A stretch of DNA of 39,688 bases from contig CANCVE010000032.1 of assembly GCA_947381435.1 (NCBI GenBank), positions 1-39,688 on the forward strand. The letters are read 5' to 3'. Numbering within the stretch: position 1 is the first letter of the stretch; every line of letters begins with the position of its first letter. The notes under the pieces are model-generated. The model had not been told where the DNA came from. It saw nothing but the letters and a program-made list of their open reading frames with translations, and ran no database searches. Source of the stretch: Chitinophagaceae bacterium. Its GTDB lineage: Bacteria > Bacteroidota > Bacteroidia > Chitinophagales > Chitinophagaceae. The position numbers and the translations under genes are program-made. Below are positions 20,101-25,936 of the stretch, piece by piece.

Positions 20101-20883
20101 TGTACCAGAAGCTATCGAAGTTATTAATCCAGAAGTGCTGTCAATCGTTGCAATAGCTTTATTGCTGCTCGTCCAAATTCCTCCCGAAGTAACGTTTGAG
20201 AAGGTAGTGGTAGTTCCAGCACATATTGGAGAAGTACCTGTAATACCTGGCACAAAAGGATATGCACTTACACTAAAAGTTGTTGTTGCTGCATTACTAC
20301 AACCTGTTGTAGCATTTGTAACAGTATAACTAATGGTAAAGGAACCAACTGCTAATGCCGAAACAACACCTGTAAGGCTATCTATTGAGGCTCCAAGATC
20401 GTTAGAGCTACTCCATTTACCACCCTTAGTTGCATCACTTAGTGTTTTACTTGTGCCCCTACAAGCGTAGTTTGTTCCTGTTATGGCGGCTACTGTGGGT
20501 AACGGATTTATAGTTACACTAATGGTAGTAGTTGCCGATGCAACACCATTAGATACTGTAATAGCAAAAGCATCCGTACCACTATAGTTTGACGTGGGAG
20601 AATAATTAAATCCAGATGGAGAGAATACACTACCATTAGAACTTCCTGAACCTGGAAACCCATGTAAAGTGCCATGTGAAGGTGCAGCTTTAATAGAATA
20701 GGTAAGTACTAATCCCGTAGATGCATCATAGGTAGGAAAGTAATTATCAATTACATAACTTGATGCATTTTCACAAATGGTTAATGATTGTGTTGCACCC
20801 CCAGTAAAAGAAGGGCTTGATTGACTAAAGCCAACAAAGCAAAACAAATTAAGTAATGCTACAAGGATAAACTTATTATTCAT
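8113..20883 (-). CDS. Giant repetitive T9SS-secreted surface adhesin, 4256 residues
   Basis: Start taken at ATG 20883 (MNNKFILVALLNLFCFVGFSQ, a clean signal peptide); a TTG at 20904 would add seven residues. Order by residue: 22-128 cadherin/Ig-like domain (SNYSGTDAFAITVSNG); 129-1332 fifteen Big_2-like repeats of about 80 residues (pattern GGTWSSSNTSIATVD, then ITYTVTN, then GC); 1333-1415 and 1416-1501 PKD-like; 1502-1590 and 1591-1680 Ig-like; 1681-4077 forty-seven repeats of exactly 51 residues (SYTFNGSTYTSAGTY, HLTNSVGCDS); 4078-4175 fibronectin-like; 4176-4256 T9SS type A sorting domain (FALYPNPVKSN ending QQQFIKF). It should be exported by T9SS and act in adhesion, gliding or biofilm; that role is inference. 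No SprF/PorP-type partner gene is adjacent. Repeats 31-46 show a trimeric higher-order pattern. Confidence 0.95.
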   Translation of the reverse strand: MNNKFILVALLNLFCFVGFSQSSPSFTGGATQSLTICENASSYVIDNYFPTYDASTGLVLTYSIKAAPSHGTLHGFPGSGSSNGSVFSPSGFNYSPTSNYSGTDAFAITVSNGVASATTTISVTINPLPTVAAITGTNYACRGTSKTLSDATKGGKWSSSNDLGASIDSLTGVVSALAVGSFTISYTVTNATTGCSNAATTTFSVSAYPFVPGITGTSPICAGTTTTFSNVTSGGIWTSSNKAIATIDSTSGLITSIASGTSSITYSVTNSYGCTSTSSKNIVVSTSPTVAAITSTSTSLCIGATATLTETTTGGTWSSSNTSIATVATAGFRTATVTAVSAGTDTILYTVTNGTGCSTSSKLAITVAAKPVIGALTGNTNVCVASSSQLASTTTGGTWASSNTAVATVNSSGLVTGVAAGTANIIYTVTNGTGCSSFVFASITVSTSPAVSAITGTNSLCVSSTSQLANATTGGTWSSRNTTIATVDNNGLVTGVALGKDTISYAVTNAGGCTTTVTYAITVNSALSVSAISGSSTACTGTVTTLTDATTGGTWSSSNTSVATIDATTGIVTPLVAGFTVIKYTVGSGTCTNSASGNLTVNTSPSITANSVSTLTLCSSDSSQITNATSGGVWTSSNTSVATVSQTGKVKPVTTTTTKTATISYTITNASGCAAVSATTLTVNPSPNSFTISGSDATCRGTNLTYTTTSTGGTWSSSNTAVATITNFGGTNGRATTLSVGTTTIAYTVTNGSCSAVSSISLDVATSVSVSPIDGAATACVGTSVTYTDSTTSVGAGGGATATWSVTNGTGAATIVANTGVLTPTVAGTVTITYTVTNGRGCTGTATKTITIYAAPTVGAISGAATVCTGSTITLSDATSGGKWTSANALQASVDSSTGVVTGIAATNSVNINYTVTNVGGCSATVNYPIRVNAGTVISKNTPATSSLCVGSTVTITNGTANGYWSSNNTSVATVNSSTGVVTAVKAGTATIQYVVVNGVGCSSVANTTVTVNTLPTLSVSTGTASACVGASSQLYNTSTIPSGGSAVWSSSNTLIASVNSASGVVAGVAAGTSKISYKITNSNGCADSVSTSFTVNANPTVAAITSPSSTVCVGSKLQIADATSGGTWGINDITKATISTAGLVTGIAVGDVIVTYSVTQNGCTTTVIANGTVEPLPVVAAITGTTTFCQGSTIKLADATASGVWASSNTSIATVDATGTVTGVSGGTTNITYTVTSAYGCATTVTKSVTINALPLVAAITGNAAICFGSTTTLADATTGGVWSSSNTSIAKVSAGTITTVATGVDTISYTVTNSNGCVTTVTKQITVNATPSASFTVNKNSQCISGNLFVFTNTSTISAGSVTYSWTIDGKTFTTTSPTYTFTSAGKYTIKLVVTSGTGCADSTIQNVTVNPKPTPSFSINTANQCLTGNSYVFTNASTISSGKETFIWSFGDGSSASIATSPTYSYTKAGTYTVQLTATSDSSCVDSTSQTVVLTANVTPTLSISASATSICAGTSVTFTATPTNGGANPTYQWKKNGNNVGTNSSTYSDNSLANNDALTCVMTSSVTCVTATTATSNSIKVAVAAYATPTVSVAATATSICKGTSVTFTATPTNGGTTPSYQWQKNGLNVGSGLTTYTDASLVNGDKITCILTSSVTCVTARTVTSTAVTMKVNQPSTSTTTASFCFGSSYTFNGSTYTSAGTYVKHLTNSVGCDSAATLVLTVKAISTSTTTASICSGGSYTFNGSAYTSAGTYIAHLTNSVGCDSAATLVLTVKATSTSTTTASICSGGSYTFNGSTYTSAGTYVKHLTNSVGCDSAATLVLTVKAISTSTTTASICTGGSYTFNGSTYTSAGTYIAHLTNSVGCDSAATLVLSVKPTSTSTTTASICFGGSYTFNGSTYTSAGTYVKHLTNSVGCDSAATLVLAVKATSTSTTTASICSGGSYTFNGSIYTSAGTYTAHLTNSVGCDSAAILVLSVKPTSTSTTTASICAGTSYTFNGSTYTSAGTYVKLLTNSVGCDSAATLVLSVKPTSTSSTIARICSGGSYTFNGSTYTSAGTYVKHLTNSVGCDSAATLILSVKPTSTSTTTASICFGSSYTFNGSTYTSAGTYVAHLTNSVSCDSAATLVLNVKPTSTSTTTASICSGSSYAFNGSTYTSAGTYVAHLTNSVGCDSAATLVLTVNSTSTSTTTANICSGGSYTFNGSTYTTAGTYVKHLTNSVGCDSAATLILSVKQTSTSTTTASICSGGSYTFNGFTYISAGTYIAHLTNSVGCDSAATLVLSVKPTSTSTTTASICSGTSYTFNGSTYTSAGTYIAHLTNSLGCDSAATLVLSVKQTSTSTTTASICSGGSYTFNGSTYTSAGTYIAHLTNSVGCDSAATLVLTVKPTSTSTSTASICSGGSYTFNGSTYTTAGTYTAHLTNSVGCDSAATLVLTIKPTSTSTTTASICSGGSYTFNGSTYTSAGTYIAHLTNSVGCDSAATLVISIKATSTSTTTASICSGGSYIFNGSTYTSAGTYIAHLTNSLGCDSAATLVLTIKPTSTSATTASICSGGSYIFNGSTYTSAGTYIAHLTNSLGCDSAATLVLTVKSTSTSTTTANICSGGSYTFNGSTYTSAGTYTAHLTNSVGCDSAATLVLSFKPTSTSTTTASICLGGSYTFNGSTYTSAGTYVKHLTNSAGCDSAATLVLTVKPTSTSTTTASFCTGGSYTFNGSTYNTAGTYTAHLTNSVGCDSTATLVLSVKSPTVSTSTASICTGSSYTFNGVAYTTVGTYIAHLTNSVGCDSIASLVLTVKANSSSTTSASIKLGDSYLFNGTSYTASGTYTAHLTNSVGCDSVATLVLTVNNPTSSSVNASICSGSSYLFNGTSYSTDGTYTTHLTNAAGGDSIVTLVLVVNMPTTSTTTASICSGTSYIFNGTTYTIAGTYTSHLTNSVGCDSAATLVLTVKPTSTSTTSASICSGGSYTFNGSTYTSAGTYIAHLTNSVGCDSTATLVLTIKSITASTTTASICSGSSYIFNGSTYTSVGTYTAHLTNSVGCDSTATLVLTIKSTSASTTTASICSGGSYNFNGSTYTSAGTYIAHLTNSAGCDSVATLVLTVKPTSTSTTTASICSGSSYTFNGSAYTNAGTYTVHLTNSVGCDSTATLVLTVKAITSSTVKASICSGNAYTFNGSSYASAGTYTAHLTNSVGCDSIATLILTVNSPSASTSTASICSGSSYTFNGTAYDVAGTYTAHLTNAVECDSVATLVLTVKATSTSTTSASIKQGESYTFNGTVYTASGTYTAHLTNAAGCDSIATLVLSVIDPTSSTVSASICSGSSYTFNGTVYTTAGTYTAHLTNAAGGDSTATLILTVNSASASTTTASICSGSSYTFNGTAYDVAGTYTAHLTNAAGCDSVATLVLTVKPTSTSTTSASIKQSDSYTFNGTVYTASGTYTAHLTNAAGCDSTATLVLSVIDPTSSIVKASICSGSSYTFNGTTYTTAGTYTALLKNAAGGDSTVTLILTVNSSSASTTTASICSGSSYTFNGTAYSVAGTYTAHLTNAVGCDSVATLVLTVKANSTSTTSASIKKGDSYTFNGTVYTASGTYTAHLTNAAGCDSIATLVLSVIDPTSSTVKASICSGSSYSFNGTTYTTAGTYTSHLTNAAGGDSTATLILTVNSPSASTSTASICSGSIYTFNGTAYDVAGTYTVHLTNAVGCDSVATLVLTVKATSTSTTSASIKKGDSYTFNGTAYTVSGTYTANLTNAAGCDSTATLVLSVIDPTSSIVKASICSGSSYTFNGTTYTTAGTYTALLKNAAGGDSTATLILTVNSSSASTTNASICSGSSYTFNGTAYSVAGTYTSNLTNALGCDSVATLVLSVKATSTSTTSASIKQGGSYTFNGTTYTASGTYTVNLTNAAGCDSIATLVLSVIDPTSSTVKASICSGSSYTFNGTTYTTAGTYTALLKNAAGGDSTATLILTVNSSSASTTNASICSGSSYTFNGTAYSVAGTYTAHLTNAVGCDSVATLILIVNKATSSTTNDTIVKGRTYTFNGNVYTAAGTYIVHLTNAAGCDSIATLVLTEVQVVPVSFMSFYANYQEGITRLNWSTANEVNTAYYVVQRSENGVDFVSLNKMASANKVAGSNYNYKDAVTTTGKVYYRIQLVDRSGVVTCSNIISVSIRSNFSFALYPNPVKSNLTLHLENDKAENVTLQVVNLLGKIVKQQQAQLFSGVTDIKLDVSNLAQGSYMIVVKGESTHQQQFIKF
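8116..8358 (-). other. Type A T9SS C-terminal sorting domain of the adhesin
   Basis: Residues 4176-4256. Starts with the diagnostic LYPNPV, has a middle LQVVNLLGKIV strand and ends GSYMIVVKGES then QQQFIKF. This Por-secretion tail is recognised by the type IX machinery and usually removed at the surface. Confidence 0.9.
8653..15843 (-). repeat. 47 tandem copies of a 153-bp (51-residue) coding repeat
   Basis: 7191 bp divides exactly into 47 units of 153 bp, with no indels. Each unit has the core SYTFNG..YT.AGTY...LTN..GCDS.ATLVL. Most units have two cysteines (positions 10 and 38). Units 31-46 (8806-11253) are arranged as five 459-bp trimers plus one unit; units 22-24 (12172-12630) look like an older copy of the same trimer. 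Confidence 0.95.
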
Positions 20884-20901
20884 AAAAGGCAGTTTTTTGA
20901 A

Positions 20902-20909
20902 CAAAGATG
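20902..20909 (-). promoter_or_regulatory. Possible -7 element (CATCTTTG) for the adhesin gene
   Basis: Seven of eight match to TAnnTTTG (first T is C), 18 nt upstream of the ATG at 20883. If used, the TTG at 20904 lies inside the promoter, which supports the ATG start. No good -33 element. Confidence 0.3.
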
Positions 20910-21128
20910 CCCCATCAGAATGAATTGTTGCCTAACGAATAAAATTTACTTTTATTGTATAAGAATCTATGCACAGCATATACACAAATTAAACAAACAA
21001 TAAATGAATAACCCTCCTTTAAATTCAAAATATTTATAGGACATTAATATCTACTAAAATCCATTAAACCCTAAACCTTTTTGTTTACCTCCTGAAGCAA
21101 TTACCTGCCAAGCATTTATAAGTATTTC

Positions 21129-22703
21129 CTATTTATTAGCACTCAACTTTGTCAACACTACCCCATGCGATGCTACTTCTGCTTCAAACTTATCTGTTTG
21201 CGTACCTAAATCTTTCTGCCTCCACAAATCCCTTACTTTCCATTTACCTGCAATGCCTAAATCTTTCCAAGTAGCGGCAATGCTTGCTTTTTCTGCTCCC
21301 CTATTAAACAATCCTACAGCAATACTTCCATCCTCTAATGGTTTTGCATACACATCAACCGTGTTAGTAGAATATACTTTTGTAGCCGCTTTGCCAAGTG
21401 CATCCTGATCCACATCAATCACTTCATCATTGGTTATCAGATTAAGTGTAAAGGCATCCAATTTCTCCATGTCGCATCCTAATAACAGCGGTGCAGCCAA
21501 TAAACTCCATAAGCTTATATGTGTATATTGCTCATCGGGAGTAAGCCTTGTAGGATGAGGTCTGCCCCAACCCACATAACCAACTACTAGCATATCAGGG
21601 TCGTTAAATTGACCAGGCGCAGAGTAGGGTGCACATTTATCTTGCTTAAACCCTATAGAACTCATGCTTTTCCAAGTATCAATAATATCGCCTGTAGTAC
21701 GCCAGCAATTACCATTTACCGTTGCACCCCATTTCCATACATCCGCCATTCCATACTGACAAAGACTATACACAATATCTCGTTTTTGGGCAACTAAAGC
21801 CTTACCCATTAAGGCATAAGGATAAATTGCCCCTGCCGAATCTTTGCTTTTGTTTTTTATATAAAGAGGTACATCCTTCTGATTAGTATCTTGGGCAATT
21901 TTACCATAAGAACACCAATCGTACTTTAAATAATCGAAGCCCCAATTGGCATATGTGCGCGCATCTTGCTCTTCGTGCTGCCAACTACCTGCACAACTAC
22001 CACAAGTAAGTGGCCCTGGCGAAGAATAAAGTCCTGCTTTCAACCCCTTATCATGAATATAATCTACCAAACCTTTCATATCGGCAAAGCGAGCATTGGG
22101 TAGCACATTACCTTGTGCATCCCTGAAATCGCCTTGTAGTGTAGGATCATTTCTCTTTTTGTGATTGTTTTCCCAGTAATCATCAATGTTTATATACGTC
22201 CATCCATGGTTTATCAATCCACTATTCGCCATCGCATCGGCAGCACGTTTTACCTTATCAGCAGAAACTTCTGCGGCAAAAACATTCCAACTATTCCATC
22301 CCATTGGCGGGGTTAAAGCAATGGTTTCACCCACTACTATCTTCAATTTCCTTTCTGCACTACCCTTTGCATTCTTTGCTTTTAGCATTACTTCATACGT
22401 TCCTTTAGTTGTAATGCTACCTGTAATAAATCCTTTTTTCGAATCGAGCGAAAGTCCTTTTGGCAAACCTGTTGCACTAAACTTCACAGGACGAATACCT
22501 GTAGCTGCTACAGTGAACATAAATGGAGAACCGGGACGCACGCCAAATACTTTAGCACCATTAATGCGAGGCGCATCGGAAGGAGGTGGAGTAAGAATAA
22601 ATGCTTGCAAAGAATCGGCAGGCTGAACCGACTGACTATAGGAAGGCAAACTGTAAGCAAACAATGAAAAAGCCAATAGCGTGTTTAATAAAGTAAGTTT
22701 CAT
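21129..22703 (-). CDS. Secreted GH27 alpha-galactosidase with N-terminal Ig-like domain
   Basis: A 524-residue protein. Signal peptide 1-24 (AYSLPSYSQ). Residues 48-125 form a putative Ig domain (LPKGLSLDSKKGFITGSI, GTYEVMLKAKNAKG). The GH27 barrel follows from TPPMGWNSWN (131-140), with the nucleophile Asp262 in DYLKYDWC and the acid/base Asp339 in WRTTGDIIDTW, which align with human GLA Asp170 and Asp231. FNDPDML and the C-terminal beta-sandwich are also present. It should release terminal alpha-galactose (or beta-L-arabinopyranose in some relatives) from oligosaccharides in the periplasm or outside. It lies alone, with no SusC/SusD pair nearby, so this is not a typical polysaccharide utilisation locus. 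Confidence 0.95.
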   Translation of the reverse strand: MKLTLLNTLLAFSLFAYSLPSYSQSVQPADSLQAFILTPPPSDAPRINGAKVFGVRPGSPFMFTVAATGIRPVKFSATGLPKGLSLDSKKGFITGSITTKGTYEVMLKAKNAKGSAERKLKIVVGETIALTPPMGWNSWNVFAAEVSADKVKRAADAMANSGLINHGWTYINIDDYWENNHKKRNDPTLQGDFRDAQGNVLPNARFADMKGLVDYIHDKGLKAGLYSSPGPLTCGSCAGSWQHEEQDARTYANWGFDYLKYDWCSYGKIAQDTNQKDVPLYIKNKSKDSAGAIYPYALMGKALVAQKRDIVYSLCQYGMADVWKWGATVNGNCWRTTGDIIDTWKSMSSIGFKQDKCAPYSAPGQFNDPDMLVVGYVGWGRPHPTRLTPDEQYTHISLWSLLAAPLLLGCDMEKLDAFTLNLITNDEVIDVDQDALGKAATKVYSTNTVDVYAKPLEDGSIAVGLFNRGAEKASIAATWKDLGIAGKWKVRDLWRQKDLGTQTDKFEAEVASHGVVLTKLSANK

Positions 22704-22926
22704 TTTTTAATGATTGAGTTAATGATAAGCACATAGAACATTAAGATGTGGAATGGTTTAAAATGATGATTATTTTTTAGCATTTATATTCATTCCTCTC
22801 TAAGCATTGTGTCAACATGCCCCTAGCAAATATCTTCGGTGCTAATGCAAATATCCTCAGGTTGGGATAGTCCAAAATAAGATTATCCATAATAATAATA
22901 TTACAAAATACTGGTAAGATATCTAA

Positions 22927-23004
22927 GCGAAGCCACGCGTCACAGAAGGCGCGGGAGCAGCGAGTCCGTACAAAACACTGATTTGACGTGCGGTAGCGGG
23001 GCAG
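22927..23004. repeat. GC-rich insert-like segment overlapping a gene 3' end
   Basis: 49 of 78 bases are G or C, against a clearly AT-rich setting on both sides. It contains quasi-inverted ends (CGCGTCA near 22936 and TGACGTGCG near 22984). It supplies the last ~22 codons and the stop of the TPR lipoprotein gene. It looks like a small dispersed element, but that is inference. Confidence 0.5.
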
Positions 23005-23779
23005 TTTTGAACTTCCATCTAATTTTATGCTCTCCGGGCTTTATTTGTTCCTTAATTTGATTAAATTTTCCTATGTTTCTCCCTCTAAGTTCTAATAATA
23101 GTTTTTCAAGTTCAATTAAATTATTCCGTTCACCTTCAATTAGAATGAGTGAAACTAAGTAAGGTTCATAGTCAGGAACTTCGTCATGTAGTTCATACAA
23201 TATTTTCAAGGATTCTGCTACGTTATTTATTAAGTATTCATTTTGTGCTAAAACAAACTTTGATGATGCATCATTTGAGAAAAAACTAGTTTTTCTATTA
23301 TAAATTATTGCTTTTTCTGGATTATAATAGTCATGGCCGTAGCTTCCCATATATATTAGTCCAAGTAAATTATTCACTATTGGCTTTGAACTATCTGTGT
23401 CAAGTGCTTCTTCCAAATAATTCAAAGCCGAATCTACTTTTCTATCAATTAAATAAATTTGTGCAATATTGGTCAGGTAATAATATGAATGCCTTGAGTT
23501 TAATGAAGCGGCTTTAAAATAAAAGTATCTAGCCGAGTCTATGAGTTGAGTTTTTATATATGCATTTGCAACATTTTCAAAATAAAAAGTTCTATCAGAA
23601 TTAGAAATATTTTTGAACTGTGACGCTTTGATAAAAAAAGCAAGTGCTTTAATTGCGTCACCATTATCTATATACCATAAGCCTAATGAATTTAGTTTTT
23701 TTGCTTCTTCTTTATCACTGTAATAGCAACTTGATAAAAGTATCAATGCGAATAAACAAATAAGTAGTGATTTTGTCAT
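22940..23779 (-). CDS. TPR-repeat lipoprotein with an atypical C-terminal tail
   Basis: A 279-residue protein. The N-terminus MTKSLLICLFALILLSSCYY has a lipobox (LSSC, Cys18). Residues 25-230 contain helical TPR-like units (NSLGLWYIDNGDAIKALAFF, NIAQIYLIDRKVDSALNYLE, LAQNEYLINNVAESLKILYE), probably a protein-interaction scaffold on the envelope. The final ~22 residues (TAPLPHVKSVFCTDSLLPRLL) come from the GC-rich segment at 22927-23004 and do not look like TPR, so the original C-terminus was probably replaced. Function unknown; no partner gene adjacent. Confidence 0.8.
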   Translation of the reverse strand: MTKSLLICLFALILLSSCYYSDKEEAKKLNSLGLWYIDNGDAIKALAFFIKASQFKNISNSDRTFYFENVANAYIKTQLIDSARYFYFKAASLNSRHSYYYLTNIAQIYLIDRKVDSALNYLEEALDTDSSKPIVNNLLGLIYMGSYGHDYYNPEKAIIYNRKTSFFSNDASSKFVLAQNEYLINNVAESLKILYELHDEVPDYEPYLVSLILIEGERNNLIELEKLLLELRGRNIGKFNQIKEQIKPGEHKIRWKFKTAPLPHVKSVFCTDSLLPRLL

Positions 23780-23875
23780 TCCAAATAATTTTTGCAGACT
23801 TATTAATTGAAGTAAATTGTTTTCAAATCTTGAACGACAGCTGTATCATTTCATATAGAAAATTTAATTATTGCT

Positions 23876-24064
23876 TTACCAACCAAAAATCCACTTCCCA
23901 AGCACCGTAAAATAAACTATCCCTGCGCAACTAGCTATCACCCACACTAACTTATTAGTAACCTTTGCATTTACCAAACGAAAAATTATTTTCAAAATAA
24001 GCCACGTAAATACGGTTATAAGGATAGAAAATATTGAAAGCGCAATAAAGAAGGCTGTGCCCAT
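23876..24064 (-). CDS. Small two-helix membrane protein, unknown function
   Basis: A 62-residue ORF from ATG 24064. Two hydrophobic segments (about 4-27, FFIALSIFSILITVFTWLI, and 40-60, VWVIASCAGIVYFTVLGKW) with a basic linker (RLVNAKVTNK) that suggests both ends face the periplasm. No family recognised. The membrane-protein pattern makes it more than a chance ORF, but evidence is limited. Confidence 0.55.
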   Translation of the reverse strand: MGTAFFIALSIFSILITVFTWLILKIIFRLVNAKVTNKLVWVIASCAGIVYFTVLGKWIFGW

Positions 24065-24369
24065 CCCGCTTTGTCCTTCAGCAAAACTAAGGAATTGCCC
24101 ATAAAATCATTATTAGAGTAATACATTCTTTGTCTAACAAATTTGCTAAATATTTATACCTACAAGTTCTAAGTTTATAATAATCGATAATTTTATTTGT
24201 CATTTCTTGATTTTGCACTCATTTATATTAACCAACAATCCCTTTGCAATAATACCACATATCACATCACAAAACCCTCCTCCCGAAAAACAATTTATGC
24301 CACTTTATAGCTGTAAACGCCCTAAATTAAGCCTAAAAACCTAATTGCTTGCAATAATGGGGTAATTAA
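24065..24369. other. AT-rich gap before the 41-bp array, no feature seen
   Basis: About 300 bp between the small membrane protein and the tandem array. I see no ORF of note, no RNA gene and no strong hairpin. Confidence 0.5.
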
Positions 24370-24532
24370 AAGTTATTTAAGAGGCCTTCTCATATAAAAA
24401 GGTCACTGAGAAGTTATTTAAGAGACCTTCTCACGTAAAAAGGTCTCCGAGAAATTATTTAAATGCCCTTCTCACATAAAAAGGTCACTTAAAAGTTATT
24501 TAAGAGACCTTCTCATGCAAAAAGGTGACTTG
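24370..24532. repeat. Four tandem copies of a 41-bp repeat with internal hairpins
   Basis: Copies begin at 24370, 24411, 24452 and 24493, an exact 41-bp period. Each starts AAGTTATTTAAGAG and contains a CCTTCTCA ... AAAAAGGT inverted pair. In copy 2 the arms AGACCTT (24423-24429) and AAGGTCT (24440-24446) are perfect with a 10-nt loop. The other copies carry one wobble or mismatch. It lies about 240 bp upstream of the 24769 gene. Confidence 0.9.
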
Positions 24533-24768
24533 TTTAGCCGTCAAATACATCTATTTTTTCTTCAATAAAATAGTTCTTTTAATATGAGTTGATAATATTC
24601 GTTCGAATGCTTTTTTAATGTATATCTTTACTTTTTCAAAAGAAGATTATCGTTTCTTATTAGGTTCTTACTTCACTATAAAAAAAGTGGAGCCTCAACA
24701 GTGAATATCGCGATGGTTGGTTAAATAATTTTTTATTAATCACGTTTCATTGCGTAAAACTGTTTGTT

Positions 24769-25713
24769 ATGAGTATTGTAAGAACTTTCCCAAATTCTAT
24801 TTCTGGCTTCATACTAGCCATGAACACCGCAAAAGCTAAAAAAGATGGTGTCGCCGTTCCCACAGATAATATACTTTCTACAGCCACTTCCACCCGATTG
24901 GATACCGATGTAACTAACTACAATAATGGCAAAGCAGCCATAGTAGCCGCAAATCAGGTTTATCATGCTGCCGTGGAACTTGCAAGACCACAACGCAGGT
25001 TGCTTAGAAAATTTATCATTTCTTTTTATAACAGTTTAAACAATGCCATTGCATTGAACGATATACTTGCATCGGCAAGGGCTTTTTATGGTTTAGAAAT
25101 AAGTAATAAGAAGATGCCCGACATGAAAACAGATGCAAAATTGTTAGCTGCTGCTGGTTTGTTGATAGACGGCGATGCTGCCCGCAGATTGGCTGGTGGT
25201 ATTGCCATCGTATCACCTACCATTGCACAAGTAACCACCACTATAAACACGGCAAAACCCATTATTGCTGCTATAAGTAATGCAAAGACAGTAGTAACAA
25301 CGGCAATAAGTAGCCTTAAAAAACAAAATGCTGAAATAAAAGACCTCATAACACATATATGGGATGAAGTGGAAGCCCATTATAGCCTAGACGACGCATC
25401 GAGCAAAAGAGACCAAGGGCGTTTATGGGGAATAAAATACACAGGGCACGGAGAACTATCTGAAATAACGGGTTTATGCACAGATAGTTTATCTCATGCG
25501 CCATTGCCCAACGTGCAGCTGTACCTAGTAGGGGTAGGGAAAAGGGTAATGAGCGATGCCGATGGTAATTTCATAATAAACACGTCACTATACGATTTGC
25601 TTGAAATGAATGTAAAACTAATTGGCTATGACGATAAAACGATAACCTTTAGAAAAGAAGACGGTGTGCCACTTATACTAAATGTGGTAATGGTGAAGAC
25701 AGTTATCATTTAA
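24769..25713 (+). CDS. Hypothetical protein: helical region plus carboxypeptidase-regulatory-like domain
   Basis: A 314-residue protein without an N-terminal signal peptide or lipobox (MSIVRTFPNSISGFILAMNT). Residues 10-215 are mostly Ala-rich helices (AAIVAANQVYHAAVELARPQ and TTAISSLKKQNAEIKDLI), with no recognised family. Residues about 230-314 (ITGLCTDSLSHAPLPNVQLY, SDADGNFIINTS, IGYDDKTITF) resemble a CarboxypepD_reg-like beta-sandwich, which is normally found on exported proteins. The mixture of a cytoplasmic-looking N-terminus and an envelope-type domain is odd. It stands alone between two repeat arrays. Confidence 0.75.
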   Translation: MSIVRTFPNSISGFILAMNTAKAKKDGVAVPTDNILSTATSTRLDTDVTNYNNGKAAIVAANQVYHAAVELARPQRRLLRKFIISFYNSLNNAIALNDILASARAFYGLEISNKKMPDMKTDAKLLAAAGLLIDGDAARRLAGGIAIVSPTIAQVTTTINTAKPIIAAISNAKTVVTTAISSLKKQNAEIKDLITHIWDEVEAHYSLDDASSKRDQGRLWGIKYTGHGELSEITGLCTDSLSHAPLPNVQLYLVGVGKRVMSDADGNFIINTSLYDLLEMNVKLIGYDDKTITFRKEDGVPLILNVVMVKTVII

Positions 25714-25715
25714 TT

Positions 25716-25910
25716 GTGAGCAGTAAACAGTTATCAGTGAACAGTGATTAGTGATTAGTGATTAGTGATTTCAAAATTGTTAAAAGCCAAATACCACCTG
25801 ATTACGTCTCACTGGTTTCTTTCTTCTCACTGTTTACTGTTCACTGTTCACTAATTACTGATTACTGCTAACTGTTCACTGTTCACTGTTCACTGTTCAC
25901 TGTTCACTGT
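25716..25910. repeat. Inverted pair of simple-repeat arrays (7-8 bp units)
   Basis: Left array 25716-25770 (ATTAGTG and CAGTGAA units) and right array 25826-25910 (GTTCACT units, five perfect head-to-tail copies at 25874-25908) are complementary in sense and flank about 55 bp of unique DNA. The right array ends about 15 bp before a weak -7-like TAATATTG at 25925-25932. Confidence 0.85.
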
Positions 25911-25936
25911 AAGCCGTTTTATCCTAATATTGCAGC

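Noticed and set aside
16000-20329. Several plus-strand ORFs of 60-119 codons opposite the Big_2-like part of the adhesin
   Set aside because: They are low-complexity mirror frames (strings of V, L, P, A) of a repetitive coding sequence with Thr/Ser/Ala-rich codons; no promoters, signals or recognisable domains.
20884-20904. TTG start at 20904 for the adhesin
   Set aside because: It lies within the putative -7 element, and ATG 20883 gives a cleaner signal peptide.
21129-22703. Polysaccharide utilisation locus around the GH27 enzyme
   Set aside because: No SusC/SusD pair, regulator or further glycoside hydrolase adjacent.
24370-24532. CRISPR-like array
   Set aside because: The whole 41-bp unit is conserved, with no variable spacers, and there are no cas genes. 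The same reasoning excludes 7690-7945 and the 63-bp array.
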